64,000 nucleotides of DNA from Betaproteobacteria bacterium Ga0077532 (GCA_001464895.1 LNEE01000036.1:1-64000), one strand, 5' to 3'. Shown: positions 27,471-37,010, counted from the first letter of the stretch. Notes: a model not told the origin generated them from the letters alone. Numbers and translations: made by a program.

Positions 27471-28673
27471 TCATCCCGGCTTGCCATCCACCCTCGGACG
27501 CGTGAGCGGCCCCACATAGCGCAGCGTGAAGAGACCGAAGCCGGCAGACCAACCTGCCGCCGCGATGAGTACACACTCGACGTAGGCGCCGGGGAAGAGC
27601 AGCGGCCCGAACACGCGCACCACGGCCGCGCCGAGGACGAGCAGATAGCAAACGGTGTCCGCTGCATCCGCCAGCAACGGGCGCCCCGTGTGCCCCTTGG
27701 ACGTCCGCGTCATCATCCCGATCGTCAGACCACCGATCGCACCGGCCGTCAGCGCGTGCGTCGCCAGCGGCGCCGCGAGCACGCCGAGGTCGCCCGCCAC
27801 CCGCAACAACAGATGGATCGGGATCCACGCGTACGCCGCGTGCAGCACCCAGACGAGCGGTACGCGTCCCGTGCGATACGGCTGCCACAGCCACCAGCGC
27901 ACCACGTGACCCGCGGCCGCGAGGCCCAGGGTGGCCACGGTGAGCGCCACGAGCGGCGTGCCCTCGAGCGGCAGGACATCCACGATCGCAAGCGCGATCA
28001 GCGCCCCGATGGCCGTGCGTTCCACCACGGGATGCCTTCGCGGGGTCGTCCCCGGTATGCCGTTCGCCGTGAACATGGGGATCACCCGGCCGCCCATCAC
28101 GGCAAGGATGACGAGCATCGCGTCCAGCGCCGTTCGGATCCCGATCCGGGCGGGAAGCTGACGATCGAGCAAGGGCACCAGATGCACGCCGAGCACCGCG
28201 ATCGCGATCACGGCGAGCAGGCCGACGAAGAAGTAGTTGCGCCGATTCCCGCTCCGCACCAGCGGCACGGCGATCCCCACGGCAGCCGCGATCGGAAACG
28301 CCGTGTTGAGCACCATCGAGACTCCGGTGAACGGCGTCAACACCGCCACGCGACCGGCGATCCACAACGCCGCGAACGCCATCAGCCAGCCGCCATTCGG
28401 CGTCGGCAGTGCCGTCCAGTTCCTTACTGCCGTGAAGAGGAAGCCGGTGAGCACCGCCACCGTGAAGCCGAACAGCATCTCGTGGGCGTGCCACGCCGCA
28501 CCGATCGCGCCGTACCCGGGCAACCATCCGGCGTACCTCGCTCCCCAGAGCGCGATGGACAGCGAGGCATACGCCCCGGCGAGCAGGAAGAAGGGCCGGA
28601 ACCCGAGCTGCCAGAGCACGGTGGGGCGGGACGGCACCGGCGACACGGGGGCGGCAGGCGTCGAGGCACTCAC
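27471..28673 (-). CDS. nnrS: NnrS family membrane protein
   Basis: A 400-residue haem-copper-type integral membrane protein of the NnrS family, with about twelve hydrophobic segments and conserved histidines (WHAHEMLFGF, GGRVIPMFTANGI, THALTAGAIGG). NnrS proteins protect denitrifying cells against nitric-oxide stress. The GTG start overlaps the nosL stop (ATGTGAGTG), so it is the promoter-distal gene of the nos operon. It has no separate promoter visible. Confidence 0.88.
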   Translation of the reverse strand: MSASTPAAPVSPVPSRPTVLWQLGFRPFFLLAGAYASLSIALWGARYAGWLPGYGAIGAAWHAHEMLFGFTVAVLTGFLFTAVRNWTALPTPNGGWLMAFAALWIAGRVAVLTPFTGVSMVLNTAFPIAAAVGIAVPLVRSGNRRNYFFVGLLAVIAIAVLGVHLVPLLDRQLPARIGIRTALDAMLVILAVMGGRVIPMFTANGIPGTTPRRHPVVERTAIGALIALAIVDVLPLEGTPLVALTVATLGLAAAGHVVRWWLWQPYRTGRVPLVWVLHAAYAWIPIHLLLRVAGDLGVLAAPLATHALTAGAIGGLTIGMMTRTSKGHTGRPLLADAADTVCYLLVLGAAVVRVFGPLLFPGAYVECVLIAAAGWSAGFGLFTLRYVGPLTRPRVDGKPG

Positions 28674-29233
28674 ATCCGCGCGTCCGTCTTGGCGCCACCA
28701 CCCAGGTCGACCATGGCGGGCGTGATCTCGGCGAAGCGGTGGAGCTTCCCGCCGTGCTCGCCGACGAACGTCAGCGCATCGGCCTCCAGTGCGAAGCTCG
28801 CGATGGTCGGCCCCATCGATCCGTGGCGGCGACTGCCCACCACGTACAGCGCGGTTCTCGCATCGATCCACTGGCCGCGCGGGCGTTCCCAGTCGGTCTT
28901 CCCCATGTCCTGCACGTACACCGCGGCGACCTTGCGGATCTGTTCGGGCTGCAGCAGTTCAGCCAGCAGTTCGACGGTGTCGCAGAAGTACACCGGGTCG
29001 GCCGTGCCGTCGAAACGGATCTGCCCCTTGGGTCCGGCGTAGTCGGCGAGCACCATGCCGTCGAGGCTGCACACGGTGCCCTCGCCGAAGTCCACCGCGG
29101 CCACTGCGGCTGCGTCGTCGCTGCTCCCGCCGCAGCCGGCGAGAGTGAGCGCAGCGCCAGCCGCGGACCACGCGGCAAGAAGCAGCAGACGGCGCCGGCC
29201 TTCACAGGCGCAACGGGCGGGATGTTCGTTCAT
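28670..29233 (-). CDS. nosL: Nitrous oxide reductase accessory lipoprotein NosL
   Basis: A 187-residue outer- or inner-membrane lipoprotein with lipobox LTLAGC. NosL binds Cu(I) and delivers copper during maturation of the CuZ site of NosZ. The family core is visible: VCSLDGMVLADYAGPKGQI, then FCDTVELLAELL and the C-terminal FVGEHGGKLHRFAEITPAMV. It overlaps nosY by 4 bp upstream and nnrS downstream. The usual cysteine/methionine pair (C..DGM) is retained. Confidence 0.93.
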   Translation of the reverse strand: MNEHPARCACEGRRRLLLLAAWSAAGAALTLAGCGGSSDDAAAVAAVDFGEGTVCSLDGMVLADYAGPKGQIRFDGTADPVYFCDTVELLAELLQPEQIRKVAAVYVQDMGKTDWERPRGQWIDARTALYVVGSRRHGSMGPTIASFALEADALTFVGEHGGKLHRFAEITPAMVDLGGGAKTDARM

Positions 29234-30045
29234 GGACGGAATCTCCAGATGGCGAGGCCGAGCGGCACGACGATCCAGCCCGCCATCGCGCCTCCCATGA
29301 CCCACGGGTCGGACAGGGCCGGCGGCACGAGGCTCGTCAGCCCGTAGAAGCTGCTCACGTCGTCCAGCGAGAAGACGTTCAGCACGCGGAACACATCCGC
29401 CGGATTCAGCAGCAGCAGATACGGAAAGGCCGCGCCGCCGACCTGCCCGCCGGTGGCGACCAGCACCCCGAGCAACGCCAGGTCGAACACCAGCACGAAG
29501 AAGAACCACAGCGCGATCGCAGCGCCCGACGCCCGCGTCCGGTCGCGCGCGACGACCGACACCGCGACTGCCAGGCTCAGGAACGCGAGGCCCATCAGCA
29601 GCGCGCTCAGCACGAAGCCCGCGTAGTGGTAGAGCCCCGAGGTGCCGAACTGCCGCCAGAGCACCACGCCGACGATCGCGAGCCCCGTCAGCATGGCAAG
29701 CGCGAGCGCGGCGGCCAGGCCCAGATACTTGCCCAGCAGCAGCTCGGTGCGCGTGATCGGCAGCGCGAGCAGGAGGTCGAGCGAACCGCGCTCGCGTTCG
29801 CCGACGACCGCGTCGAAACCGAGCAGCAGCGCGATGAGGGGTACGAGATAGATGACGAGGCTGACCAGGCTCGCGATCGTGAACTCGATCGACCGCAGCC
29901 CCACGGTGCCCTGCTGCGCGCCGCCCGCATAGGCGATGACCAGCGAGAACACCGCGAAGACCACCGCCACCGCGACGACCCACCGGTTGCGGAGTCTGTC
30001 CCGCAGTTCCTTCCGCGCGACGGCGACGAGCGGACGCCATTCCAT
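29230..30045 (-). CDS. nosY: ABC transporter permease NosY
   Basis: A 271-residue membrane permease with six hydrophobic segments, forming with NosF and NosD the NosDFY ABC machinery needed to mature the CuZ centre. The cytoplasmic coupling element VVGERERGSLDLLLALPITR is conserved. The ATG overlaps the nosF stop (TGATG) and the 3' end overlaps nosL by 4 bp, showing tight translational coupling. Confidence 0.93.
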   Translation of the reverse strand: MEWRPLVAVARKELRDRLRNRWVVAVAVVFAVFSLVIAYAGGAQQGTVGLRSIEFTIASLVSLVIYLVPLIALLLGFDAVVGERERGSLDLLLALPITRTELLLGKYLGLAAALALAMLTGLAIVGVVLWRQFGTSGLYHYAGFVLSALLMGLAFLSLAVAVSVVARDRTRASGAAIALWFFFVLVFDLALLGVLVATGGQVGGAAFPYLLLLNPADVFRVLNVFSLDDVSSFYGLTSLVPPALSDPWVMGGAMAGWIVVPLGLAIWRFRP

Positions 30046-30989
30046 CAGCGCATGCCCCCGTCGGCGTCCGTGAAGAAGAGATCCTCGAGCGAGGGTTCCG
30101 TGATCTGCACGTCGAGCAGCCGATCTCCGAGCGGCGCGAGCGCCAGCAGCAGCGCTGATTTCACGAGCCGGGGACACCGCACCTCCAGGCCGTCCTCCAC
30201 CCGCTCGACGACCAACTGTGCCGGCACTGCTGAGAGAGCACGCTCGGCCGCAGCGATCGCATCGGATGCGATCCGCAGTGTCACCGTGACCGGCAGGTCC
30301 CGCTGCTCGCGCAATTCCCTGACACTGCCGATCGCCTGCAGACGCCCGTCGGACAGAACGGCAATGCGGTCCACGCGTGCCTGGAGTTCCGCGAGGATGT
30401 GGGAGCTGAGCACCACGGTCACGCCCTGTGCCCGCAGCGATGCGAGCGTGTCGTAGAACGTGTGGATCGCATGGGGATCGAGTCCACCGGTCGGTTCGTC
30501 GAGCAGCAACACCTGGGGCGAACCCAGCAGCGCCTGCGCGAAGCCGAGCCGCTGGCGCATCCCCTTCGAATACTCCCGGACGGGGCGCGTGGCGGCGGCC
30601 GACAGCCCCACGCGCTCCAGCACTGCGGGGCACCCGCCGGCCGGGACGTCCTTGATACGCGCGAAGAACCGCAGCGTCTCCAGCCCCGAGAGGTTGTCCC
30701 ACAGAACCACGTTCTCCGGCAGGTAGCCGATCTGCCGACGTACTGCGCGGAAGCCATTCCCTGTGACCGCGGCGCCGTTGATACGGAGTTCCCCGGCCGT
30801 CGGCGTCACGAGCCCCAGCATCAGCTTGAAGAGCGTGCTCTTGCCCGCACCGTTGTGCCCGATGAGGCCGAACATCTCGCCCCGGCGGACGTCGAGATCG
30901 ACGCCATCGACCGCGCGCACCGCGCCGTAGTGCTTGCCCACGCCACGGAGCACGATGGTCCCCTGCGCCTCCGCCGCCTCACCGACCAT
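30045..30989 (-). CDS. nosF: ABC transporter ATP-binding protein NosF
   Basis: A 314-residue ATPase of the NosDFY complex. Walker A GHNGAGKST, signature YSKGMRQRLGFAQAL and Walker B VLLLDEPTGGLDP are intact, followed by the switch histidine SSHIL and a C-terminal regulatory extension (ITEPSLEDLFF). It overlaps the end of nosD by 11 bp. Confidence 0.94.
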   Translation of the reverse strand: MVGEAAEAQGTIVLRGVGKHYGAVRAVDGVDLDVRRGEMFGLIGHNGAGKSTLFKLMLGLVTPTAGELRINGAAVTGNGFRAVRRQIGYLPENVVLWDNLSGLETLRFFARIKDVPAGGCPAVLERVGLSAAATRPVREYSKGMRQRLGFAQALLGSPQVLLLDEPTGGLDPHAIHTFYDTLASLRAQGVTVVLSSHILAELQARVDRIAVLSDGRLQAIGSVRELREQRDLPVTVTLRIASDAIAAAERALSAVPAQLVVERVEDGLEVRCPRLVKSALLLALAPLGDRLLDVQITEPSLEDLFFTDADGGMR

Positions 30990-32256
30990 CGACGCCCCCC
31001 GGAAGCAACTGGCGCCATCGCATCCACTGCGACCCCGACGCTCCGATTCGTGGCCGCGCCTCCACCACGCTGGGCACCCTGAGCAGCGGAAACTGCCGGC
31101 TCACGAGCCGCAGGGCCTGCACGGCCGGACTCGCCAGCAGCAGACGCACCATCGGATGCTGGTAGGTGAGACGGTCGACCACGTCATTGGCTTCGTAGGG
31201 CACGTCGCCGCGCCGGTCGCCATCGCGATCCCACCCGAGATAGTTGCTCCAGAAGTTGCCCACGTCGCCGCCCCAGACCTCGTCGCGCGCCCCCACGTAG
31301 CGGACCTGCTCGCGATTCGCGATGAAGTCGTTGCCGTCGACCACGTTGCGGGTCGAACCGGCGGAGAGGTGCACGCCCACCGCGTTGTCGAGCACGACGT
31401 TGCCGCGCAACGTGTTGTACTCGGCGTCGTAGATGAAGAGCCCGCGCGCGTTCCCGGCCACCACGTTGTTCTCGATGATGGAATCCTGGATCGTCCGCAG
31501 CATGATCCCGTGGTCGGTGTTGCTCCACGCGCGGTTGTTGCGCACCACCTGGTCCCGCACCTCCATCAGCGCCAGGCCACCGCGGTTCGCGTAGCTGTCG
31601 TTGTCTTCCCAGAGATTGCGGTACGAGTTCATGTAGTGGCTGCCGTACCGGCTGTGGTGCAGCCGGTTGCCGCGGAAGATGGCGTCGTGCGACACGTCGA
31701 TGTAGAGGGCGTCGCGCACGAAGCTGATGTGATTGCCGATGATCCGGGCGCCCAACGTGTTGTAGAGCTGAACGCCATTGCCGCGCTGCGAGCTGCCGTA
31801 CTCCCGCTTCCCGGTGATGAGGTTGTGCTCCACGTGCACATCGTTCGCCTTCTCGATCCACAGCCCGAAGAGGTTGTAGACGAGATCGCAGTGCGCGATG
31901 CGCGCGCGGTGCGCGCCCGGGCGGATGTAGATCCCCGCGTTCTGGTCCTTCAGGCTGTCGCCCGAATCGCGGACGATCAGCCCCTCGATCGTGACGTCGG
32001 GCGCGGTCACGCGGATGGTGTCGCCCTGGAGCCCGCCGCTCACCACCGGCCGTCCGACCCCGCGCAGCGTGAGCGGTTTGTCGACGAGCAGGTTGGCCGT
32101 GTAGTGCCCCCCGGTGATCTCGATGACATCGCCGGCCGCGGCCAGGTCGATGGCTGTCTGCAGGGCCTGCGCCGGCCCCACGCGCCATGTGGCGGCGTGC
32201 GCGGCACCGGCCATCGCCACGAACAAGCACAGGGCCGCTGCATGCACCGCCTTCAT
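30979..32256 (-). CDS. nosD: Periplasmic copper-processing protein NosD
   Basis: A 425-residue secreted protein with a signal peptide (ending GAAHAAT) and a right-handed beta-helix made of CASH repeats (IYIRPGAHRARIAHCDLVYN, GVQLYNTLGARIIGNHISF and others). NosD is the periplasmic partner of NosFY in CuZ assembly. The family C-terminus FWSNYLGWDRDGDRRGDVPY is present. Its ATG overlaps the nosR stop (CCATGA). Confidence 0.94.
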   Translation of the reverse strand: MKAVHAAALCLFVAMAGAAHAATWRVGPAQALQTAIDLAAAGDVIEITGGHYTANLLVDKPLTLRGVGRPVVSGGLQGDTIRVTAPDVTIEGLIVRDSGDSLKDQNAGIYIRPGAHRARIAHCDLVYNLFGLWIEKANDVHVEHNLITGKREYGSSQRGNGVQLYNTLGARIIGNHISFVRDALYIDVSHDAIFRGNRLHHSRYGSHYMNSYRNLWEDNDSYANRGGLALMEVRDQVVRNNRAWSNTDHGIMLRTIQDSIIENNVVAGNARGLFIYDAEYNTLRGNVVLDNAVGVHLSAGSTRNVVDGNDFIANREQVRYVGARDEVWGGDVGNFWSNYLGWDRDGDRRGDVPYEANDVVDRLTYQHPMVRLLLASPAVQALRLVSRQFPLLRVPSVVEARPRIGASGSQWMRWRQLLPGGVDGR

Positions 32257-34883
32257 GGCACGAGCACCCCGAACGCCTTCAGGACGAGGAAGAACACGGC
32301 GCCGATCAGCAGGTTCTTGAAACCCACGTAGCTCAGCATGTCCATCACGTTCGCACGCCGCCACGTGCGACCCCACCACGGCCCATCCTTCACGTGCCGC
32401 TTGCCCTGCAGGCGGATGAGCACCTCGTACACGCTCCAGCCGAACCACCAGCCGATCACCGCGACCTGCGAGAGCCGGCCGTCCGCGGCGAGCAGCCACG
32501 CAGCGGTGGCAGCCGCCGCGATGGCGATGCCCGCCGCCTGCCACGCACGATGCCCGTTCCAGCCGTCGCGGCTCCACGGGAGAAGATGGTCACGCAGTTC
32601 CCCCGCGACCCATGGCAGAAAACCCCGACCGGCGGCATAGGGTGGTGTGACCGCGGGCGTGGGCAACCGCGGATCGACGCCGCCTGCGAGCCGCGAGATC
32701 AGCACGGCCCCCGTGTCGGTGACCGGAACGATGGGGATGAAGTAGCCATCGCGCGCGATGGCGGTGAGCGGCTCGCCGGCGCGAGCGCGCTGCTTGCGTT
32801 CCTTCGCGAGCGGTGGGCAGGCCCCGGCGTCCGTGTAGAGGATCATGCAGTCGAGGCAGTGCAGGCACTCGCGATGGTCGATGCGTCCCTGTTCGTCGAT
32901 CGCCTGCGCGCCGCACCCCACTGCACACGCCTTGCACCTGTTGCAGTCCGGTTTGCGGCGCAGGCCGAACCACCGGAACGTGCTCGGCATCGCAAGCGCG
33001 CCGCCCAGCGGACACACGTACTTGCAGTACGGCCGCTCGATGAAGATCGCGAGCCCGAGGATCGTCGCGACGAAGAGCCCGTACGGCCACGCGCGATTCG
33101 TGATGCCGACGAGGAAGGTGGTCTTGAAGGGTTCCACCTCCGACAGGATCTCGGCGAGCCCCATCGAGAACATCGACACGACGAGCAGCCCGAAGAAGAG
33201 TGCGTACTTGATCCACTTCAGACGGTCGTGCCAGCGCTGCGGCAGCTTGAACTGCCAGCGCCCGAGGCCGGCGAAACGGGCCACCTTGTAGATGGATTCC
33301 TGCAGCGATCCGAAGGGGCACATCCAGCCGCAGAAGAGGCCACGGCCGAAGACGAACACCGTCACGATGATGAAGATCCAGAACAGGAAGATGAACGGGT
33401 CGCTCAGGAAGAGCGTCCACTGCCAGTGGAAGAGCGCCGCGTGGAACCACGTGAGCACCTGCGTGATCGACGGCTGGGCCATCGCACCGAAGCCGACGAA
33501 GACGGTGCTGAGCCCCCACGCGCTGTACTTGAACGCATTCACCGGCCACTTGTTCTTGTGCGTGGAGCGCTGCGTCAGGCGGTCCCGCAGCGCGTACACC
33601 ACCGTGACGGTCACGAGCAGCACGACGAAGAACGCGATCCCCACGGCACGCGATTTCCACACGCGCACCCACGTGGGTTCGACCGTCTCCACCACCGGCC
33701 GGCCGCCGTCCAGCGCAGACGCGGGCAGCCAGTAGTCGGCGTCGAAGCTCGTGAAGCTGCGCGCACCGGTCGCGCGGTCCACTCGATTGCCGAGGAAGCT
33801 CAGTTTCCACGGATACGCCGGCGAGAACGCCTTCGAGCGGACGATGAAGATCCCCGACTCCGTGAACCCCGGAGCGCCCGCCGCCTGCAGCCCGTAGAGA
33901 TTGAGGTAGTCGAGGTCGCGGAAGGTGTAGGCATCGTCACCCTGCCGCACCTGGATGCGGTCGTAGATGCCGCCCCGCACGAAGCCCGACCCCTTGAACG
34001 ACTCGGTGCCCGCGGTGCGGATGATGAAGATGGCGTGCTCGTCCGCCGTGAGCTGCGTCCGCAGGTTGTTCCACGCCGCGGTGCCGAGCAGGCTGCGGCC
34101 GATGTCCGGGTGGTCGAGATCGCCGAACCACAGTTCGATGAACGGCGCGCCGCCGCGGTCCATCCCCACCTGCTCGGGCCGGACCGCGAGGCGCTGCACG
34201 GCACCGCTCGCCACCAGCGCGGCCCAGTCCTGCGACGCCGGCAGGGGCGCGAACCGGGCGGGATCGCGGACCACAGGCGGGACGATCCCCACCTGCCGCG
34301 CGATGGCGCGGGCGCTCATCGACACGACCTGGTTCTGCGCGATGACCGTCACCGTCGCGCCGGAGATCGCGTCGACGCCGACCACGTCCTCGTCCGGTCG
34401 CGACCGACCCACTTCGATCTGGTCGGTGACCGACTTGCCGAGATACTGGTCGTTGAATTTGCTCAGTGCGCCCTCGGGGATGCCGAGCAGCAGGATCGGC
34501 TCGCTGTGCTTCAGCACCCGGATCCCGACGAAGCGGCCGGCGGTATCCATGCCGATCAGCGTGACCACGGGCTTGCCCGAGTACGCGGGCGTGTCGGTGA
34601 TGTCGGTCGAGAGCATCACGTAGCCGACCAGCCTGCGTTCCGCGCCCGGCCCGGTGCCTTCGACTGCGTAGGCCTCGACGTACGGCGGCTGCCCCTTGCG
34701 CACCGAGAACTCCGTGGCGCCCGGCAGCACCTCGGCGCACGGCACGCGCGCGCAGAGGTCCGGTGCCGTCGCCAGGTCATCGGGCAGATGCGCCTCGTAG
34801 GCGTCGGCGCGCGCCGACGGTGCGGTGAGCAGCAGCACCGCCGTCATGACGCCCCGGACGAGACCGCGGACGATCGCGTTCAC
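32253..34883 (-). CDS. nosR: Transmembrane iron-sulfur flavoprotein NosR
   Basis: An 876-residue electron-donating regulator of NosZ. N-terminal signal and periplasmic FMN-binding domain with the flavinylation motif SGATVTV (near residue 172), six or more membrane helices from about residue 420, two CxxxCP motifs (FCGWMCPFGS, YCKYVCPLGG), and a cytoplasmic ferredoxin part (CNRCKACAVGC and CLHCLDC). The FMN is attached by an ApbE enzyme; apbE is divergent upstream of nosZ. GTG 34883 is chosen because GGGAGG lies just before it; an in-frame GTG at 34922 is possible. Somewhat longer than many NosR proteins. Confidence 0.94.
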   Translation of the reverse strand: MNAIVRGLVRGVMTAVLLLTAPSARADAYEAHLPDDLATAPDLCARVPCAEVLPGATEFSVRKGQPPYVEAYAVEGTGPGAERRLVGYVMLSTDITDTPAYSGKPVVTLIGMDTAGRFVGIRVLKHSEPILLLGIPEGALSKFNDQYLGKSVTDQIEVGRSRPDEDVVGVDAISGATVTVIAQNQVVSMSARAIARQVGIVPPVVRDPARFAPLPASQDWAALVASGAVQRLAVRPEQVGMDRGGAPFIELWFGDLDHPDIGRSLLGTAAWNNLRTQLTADEHAIFIIRTAGTESFKGSGFVRGGIYDRIQVRQGDDAYTFRDLDYLNLYGLQAAGAPGFTESGIFIVRSKAFSPAYPWKLSFLGNRVDRATGARSFTSFDADYWLPASALDGGRPVVETVEPTWVRVWKSRAVGIAFFVVLLVTVTVVYALRDRLTQRSTHKNKWPVNAFKYSAWGLSTVFVGFGAMAQPSITQVLTWFHAALFHWQWTLFLSDPFIFLFWIFIIVTVFVFGRGLFCGWMCPFGSLQESIYKVARFAGLGRWQFKLPQRWHDRLKWIKYALFFGLLVVSMFSMGLAEILSEVEPFKTTFLVGITNRAWPYGLFVATILGLAIFIERPYCKYVCPLGGALAMPSTFRWFGLRRKPDCNRCKACAVGCGAQAIDEQGRIDHRECLHCLDCMILYTDAGACPPLAKERKQRARAGEPLTAIARDGYFIPIVPVTDTGAVLISRLAGGVDPRLPTPAVTPPYAAGRGFLPWVAGELRDHLLPWSRDGWNGHRAWQAAGIAIAAAATAAWLLAADGRLSQVAVIGWWFGWSVYEVLIRLQGKRHVKDGPWWGRTWRRANVMDMLSYVGFKNLLIGAVFFLVLKAFGVLVP

Positions 34884-34938
34884 GATGTCCTCCCGGGTGG
34901 CCCGCACTTCGTTGCCGACCACCCTCCTCGCGTGACGA

Positions 34939-36855
34939 TCACGCCTCCACGATCAGGCGCGAGCGCATCTCCAGGTGCAGCGCGTGGCAGAAGTGCGTGC
35001 AGTAGCACCAGAACACCCCGGGCTGGTCGGCGATGAAGCTCACCGACGCGGTCTCCTGCGGATTCACGATGAAGTTGATGTTGTACTTGGGAATCGCGAA
35101 CCCGTGCGTGAGGTCCTCGATCTTGTCCAGGTTGGTGAGCGTCAGCGTGACCTCGTCGCCCTTCTTCAGGCGGATCTCCGACATGCTGAACTGCGGCGCC
35201 TGCGATGTGAGCTTCACCTGCACCTTCTTCCCGTTCCGGACGATGCCGCCGTCCTTCGGTTCCTTGACGGCGTTCGGGAAGTCGTCCAGCTCGTAGATGG
35301 CCTTCGGGCGCAGCAGCTCGCGCTTGAAGATGATGAAATCGTGCGGCTCGCCGCGTACCGGGTGGTCGGCGATCAGCACCATCTTCTCGCCGGAGATGTC
35401 GACGAGCTGCTCGTTCTCCGGATGCAGCGGACCCACCGGTAGGAAGCGGTCCTTCGAGAACTTGCATCCCACGCACAGCCACTTGCCGTCGGCCGCCGTC
35501 GTCTCGGACTGCGATGCATTCACGTGACCCGGCTGGTACTGCAGATCGAGGCGGTCGACGACGTACTTCGCTTCCTTGTCGCCACCGTGGAACTTGATCG
35601 CGGCCTCCACGTTCCACTTCACGAGTGCGCTGTCGAGGAAGAGCGTGGTGTACGCGTTGCCGCGGCCGTCGAATGCCGTGTGCAGCGGGCCCAGCCCGAT
35701 CTCCACCTCGGCGACGATCGCCTGGTCGAGCTTGTCTAGCTTGCCGTCGAACCACTCCAGCACCTTGGCGAGTTCGATCACCGTCGCCGTCGGCGAGAGC
35801 TTGCCGGCGCAGATGAAGTACTTCCCGTCCGGGCTCGCGTTCACGCCGTGCGGGTTCTTGGGCACGCTGACGTACGCCGTGAGGGCCGTCTTCGGATCCT
35901 CGTTCGACTTCCGCGTGCCGTCGACGACCGGAACCTTGCTGTCACCGTACGTCTTGAACTTGCCGTCCTTCACGGCCTGCTCGATGCGGGCGATGTTGAA
36001 GAAGAGGCAGGCATCGCGCTCGACGGACATCATCTCCGCGAAGATCACGCCGCCTTCGATGTTGTACTGGTTGGTCGCCGCGAGCTTGCCGTCGTACGAG
36101 GTGGCCGTGAGGTCGCAGTTGCCGTCGATCAACACCTGCCAGCGGACCTCCATGGTTTCGGCATCCACGCAGCTGAAGAGGGTGCGATAAAGCTCCGGCT
36201 TGTCGAGGTCGCCGCCCTTGTTGGGTAGCGGGACGTGGAACTCCGCGCCGCAGAACACGCGCGTCGTGTAGTTGATCTTCTCGTCCACCGGATCGCGCTT
36301 GTCCGGGAAGATGCCGTGGAAGCCCTGCACGTTCGGCAGTTCGGTGATCTTGTCGCAGACGAAGTAGTCGAGGCGGATGCGCGCGATACGACTGTTGATC
36401 TTGTCGTTGATCCACGCGTAGCGGCCATCGTAGTTGCCGTCCTTGTACGACGCGTGGGTGTGGTGGGTGTCGGCCACCGTATAGCGCAGACTGCCATCGG
36501 GCTTCGTGCCCATCACGGCCTTGCTCTCGTTGGTGATGCCCCAGCCCACCAGAGCGTCGGGGACGAAGCAAGGGATGCGGGTGATCTCGCGGCCGGACGG
36601 CAGGCCCAGCACGCGCATGTCGCCGGTGTGACCGCCGCTCCAGAGCCCGTAGTAGGTGTCGAGCTCGCCAGGCTTCAGATGGGCCGCGCTGGTGGCGCCG
36701 TGATCGGCCGTGGCGGCCGCGACGGGCGCCTTCGCGTCCTCCTTGCAGGCGGCGAGTCCGACGCCGGTCAGGCTGGCGATGGCGGCGGTGCCGAGAAAGC
36801 GGCGACGCCCCGGACCTTCGGGTACGTCGGTCGAATCGGTTGTCCTGTGGCTCAT
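34939..36855 (-). CDS. nosZ: Nitrous-oxide reductase NosZ (Tat-exported, clade I)
   Basis: A 638-residue periplasmic enzyme reducing N2O to N2. Tat signal RRRFLG at residues 17-22, as in clade I. Seven CuZ histidines are visible: the pair in DTHHTH and one each in QGFHGI, NPHGVN, GPLHTAF, QPGHVNA and GEPHDF. The CuA site is C619-T-H621-F-C623-H-A-L-H627-L-E-M630, with a distal histidine in LTHGF. The residue between the two cysteines is His621 where clade I enzymes usually have Trp (a backbone-carbonyl ligand). First gene of the nosZRDFYL-nnrS operon, 55 bp before nosR. Confidence 0.96.
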   Translation of the reverse strand: MSHRTTDSTDVPEGPGRRRFLGTAAIASLTGVGLAACKEDAKAPVAAATADHGATSAAHLKPGELDTYYGLWSGGHTGDMRVLGLPSGREITRIPCFVPDALVGWGITNESKAVMGTKPDGSLRYTVADTHHTHASYKDGNYDGRYAWINDKINSRIARIRLDYFVCDKITELPNVQGFHGIFPDKRDPVDEKINYTTRVFCGAEFHVPLPNKGGDLDKPELYRTLFSCVDAETMEVRWQVLIDGNCDLTATSYDGKLAATNQYNIEGGVIFAEMMSVERDACLFFNIARIEQAVKDGKFKTYGDSKVPVVDGTRKSNEDPKTALTAYVSVPKNPHGVNASPDGKYFICAGKLSPTATVIELAKVLEWFDGKLDKLDQAIVAEVEIGLGPLHTAFDGRGNAYTTLFLDSALVKWNVEAAIKFHGGDKEAKYVVDRLDLQYQPGHVNASQSETTAADGKWLCVGCKFSKDRFLPVGPLHPENEQLVDISGEKMVLIADHPVRGEPHDFIIFKRELLRPKAIYELDDFPNAVKEPKDGGIVRNGKKVQVKLTSQAPQFSMSEIRLKKGDEVTLTLTNLDKIEDLTHGFAIPKYNINFIVNPQETASVSFIADQPGVFWCYCTHFCHALHLEMRSRLIVEA

Positions 36856-36996
36856 GTCGCGACCCTTCTTGTCGTTGGTGGTGGAGATCCGGGTGACGCA
36901 GTGGCCCGGGCGTCTCTGCACGCCCCGACATGCCCCCTTTCCGGGGTGCGGCACTTTGTCGCGGTCCCATCGTGTCGGGTCTGTGTGTTGCCGTAC

Positions 36997-37010
36997 TTAA
37001 TGCAGTTCAA
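36997..37010 (-). promoter_or_regulatory. FNR/DNR-type box upstream of nosZ
   Basis: On the minus strand TTGAA-CTGC-ATTAA matches 8 of 10 positions of TTGAT-N4-ATCAA. With the box centred at -41.5, a -10-like CACGAT falls about 22 nt downstream, the geometry of a class II activated promoter. The box is 142 bp before nosZ and 104 bp before apbE, so it could serve both directions. A dnr-like gene lies 1.2 kb away. Confidence 0.5.

Noticed and set aside
28670..30040. 456-codon frame that would fuse upstream sequence to nosL
   Set aside because: The part before 29233 is the wrong frame of nosY; NosL has its own ATG and lipoprotein signal.
32187..35036. 949-codon open frame on the plus strand
   Set aside because: It lies opposite nosR, which has complete motifs; the translation is Arg/His/Asp-rich without any fold signature.
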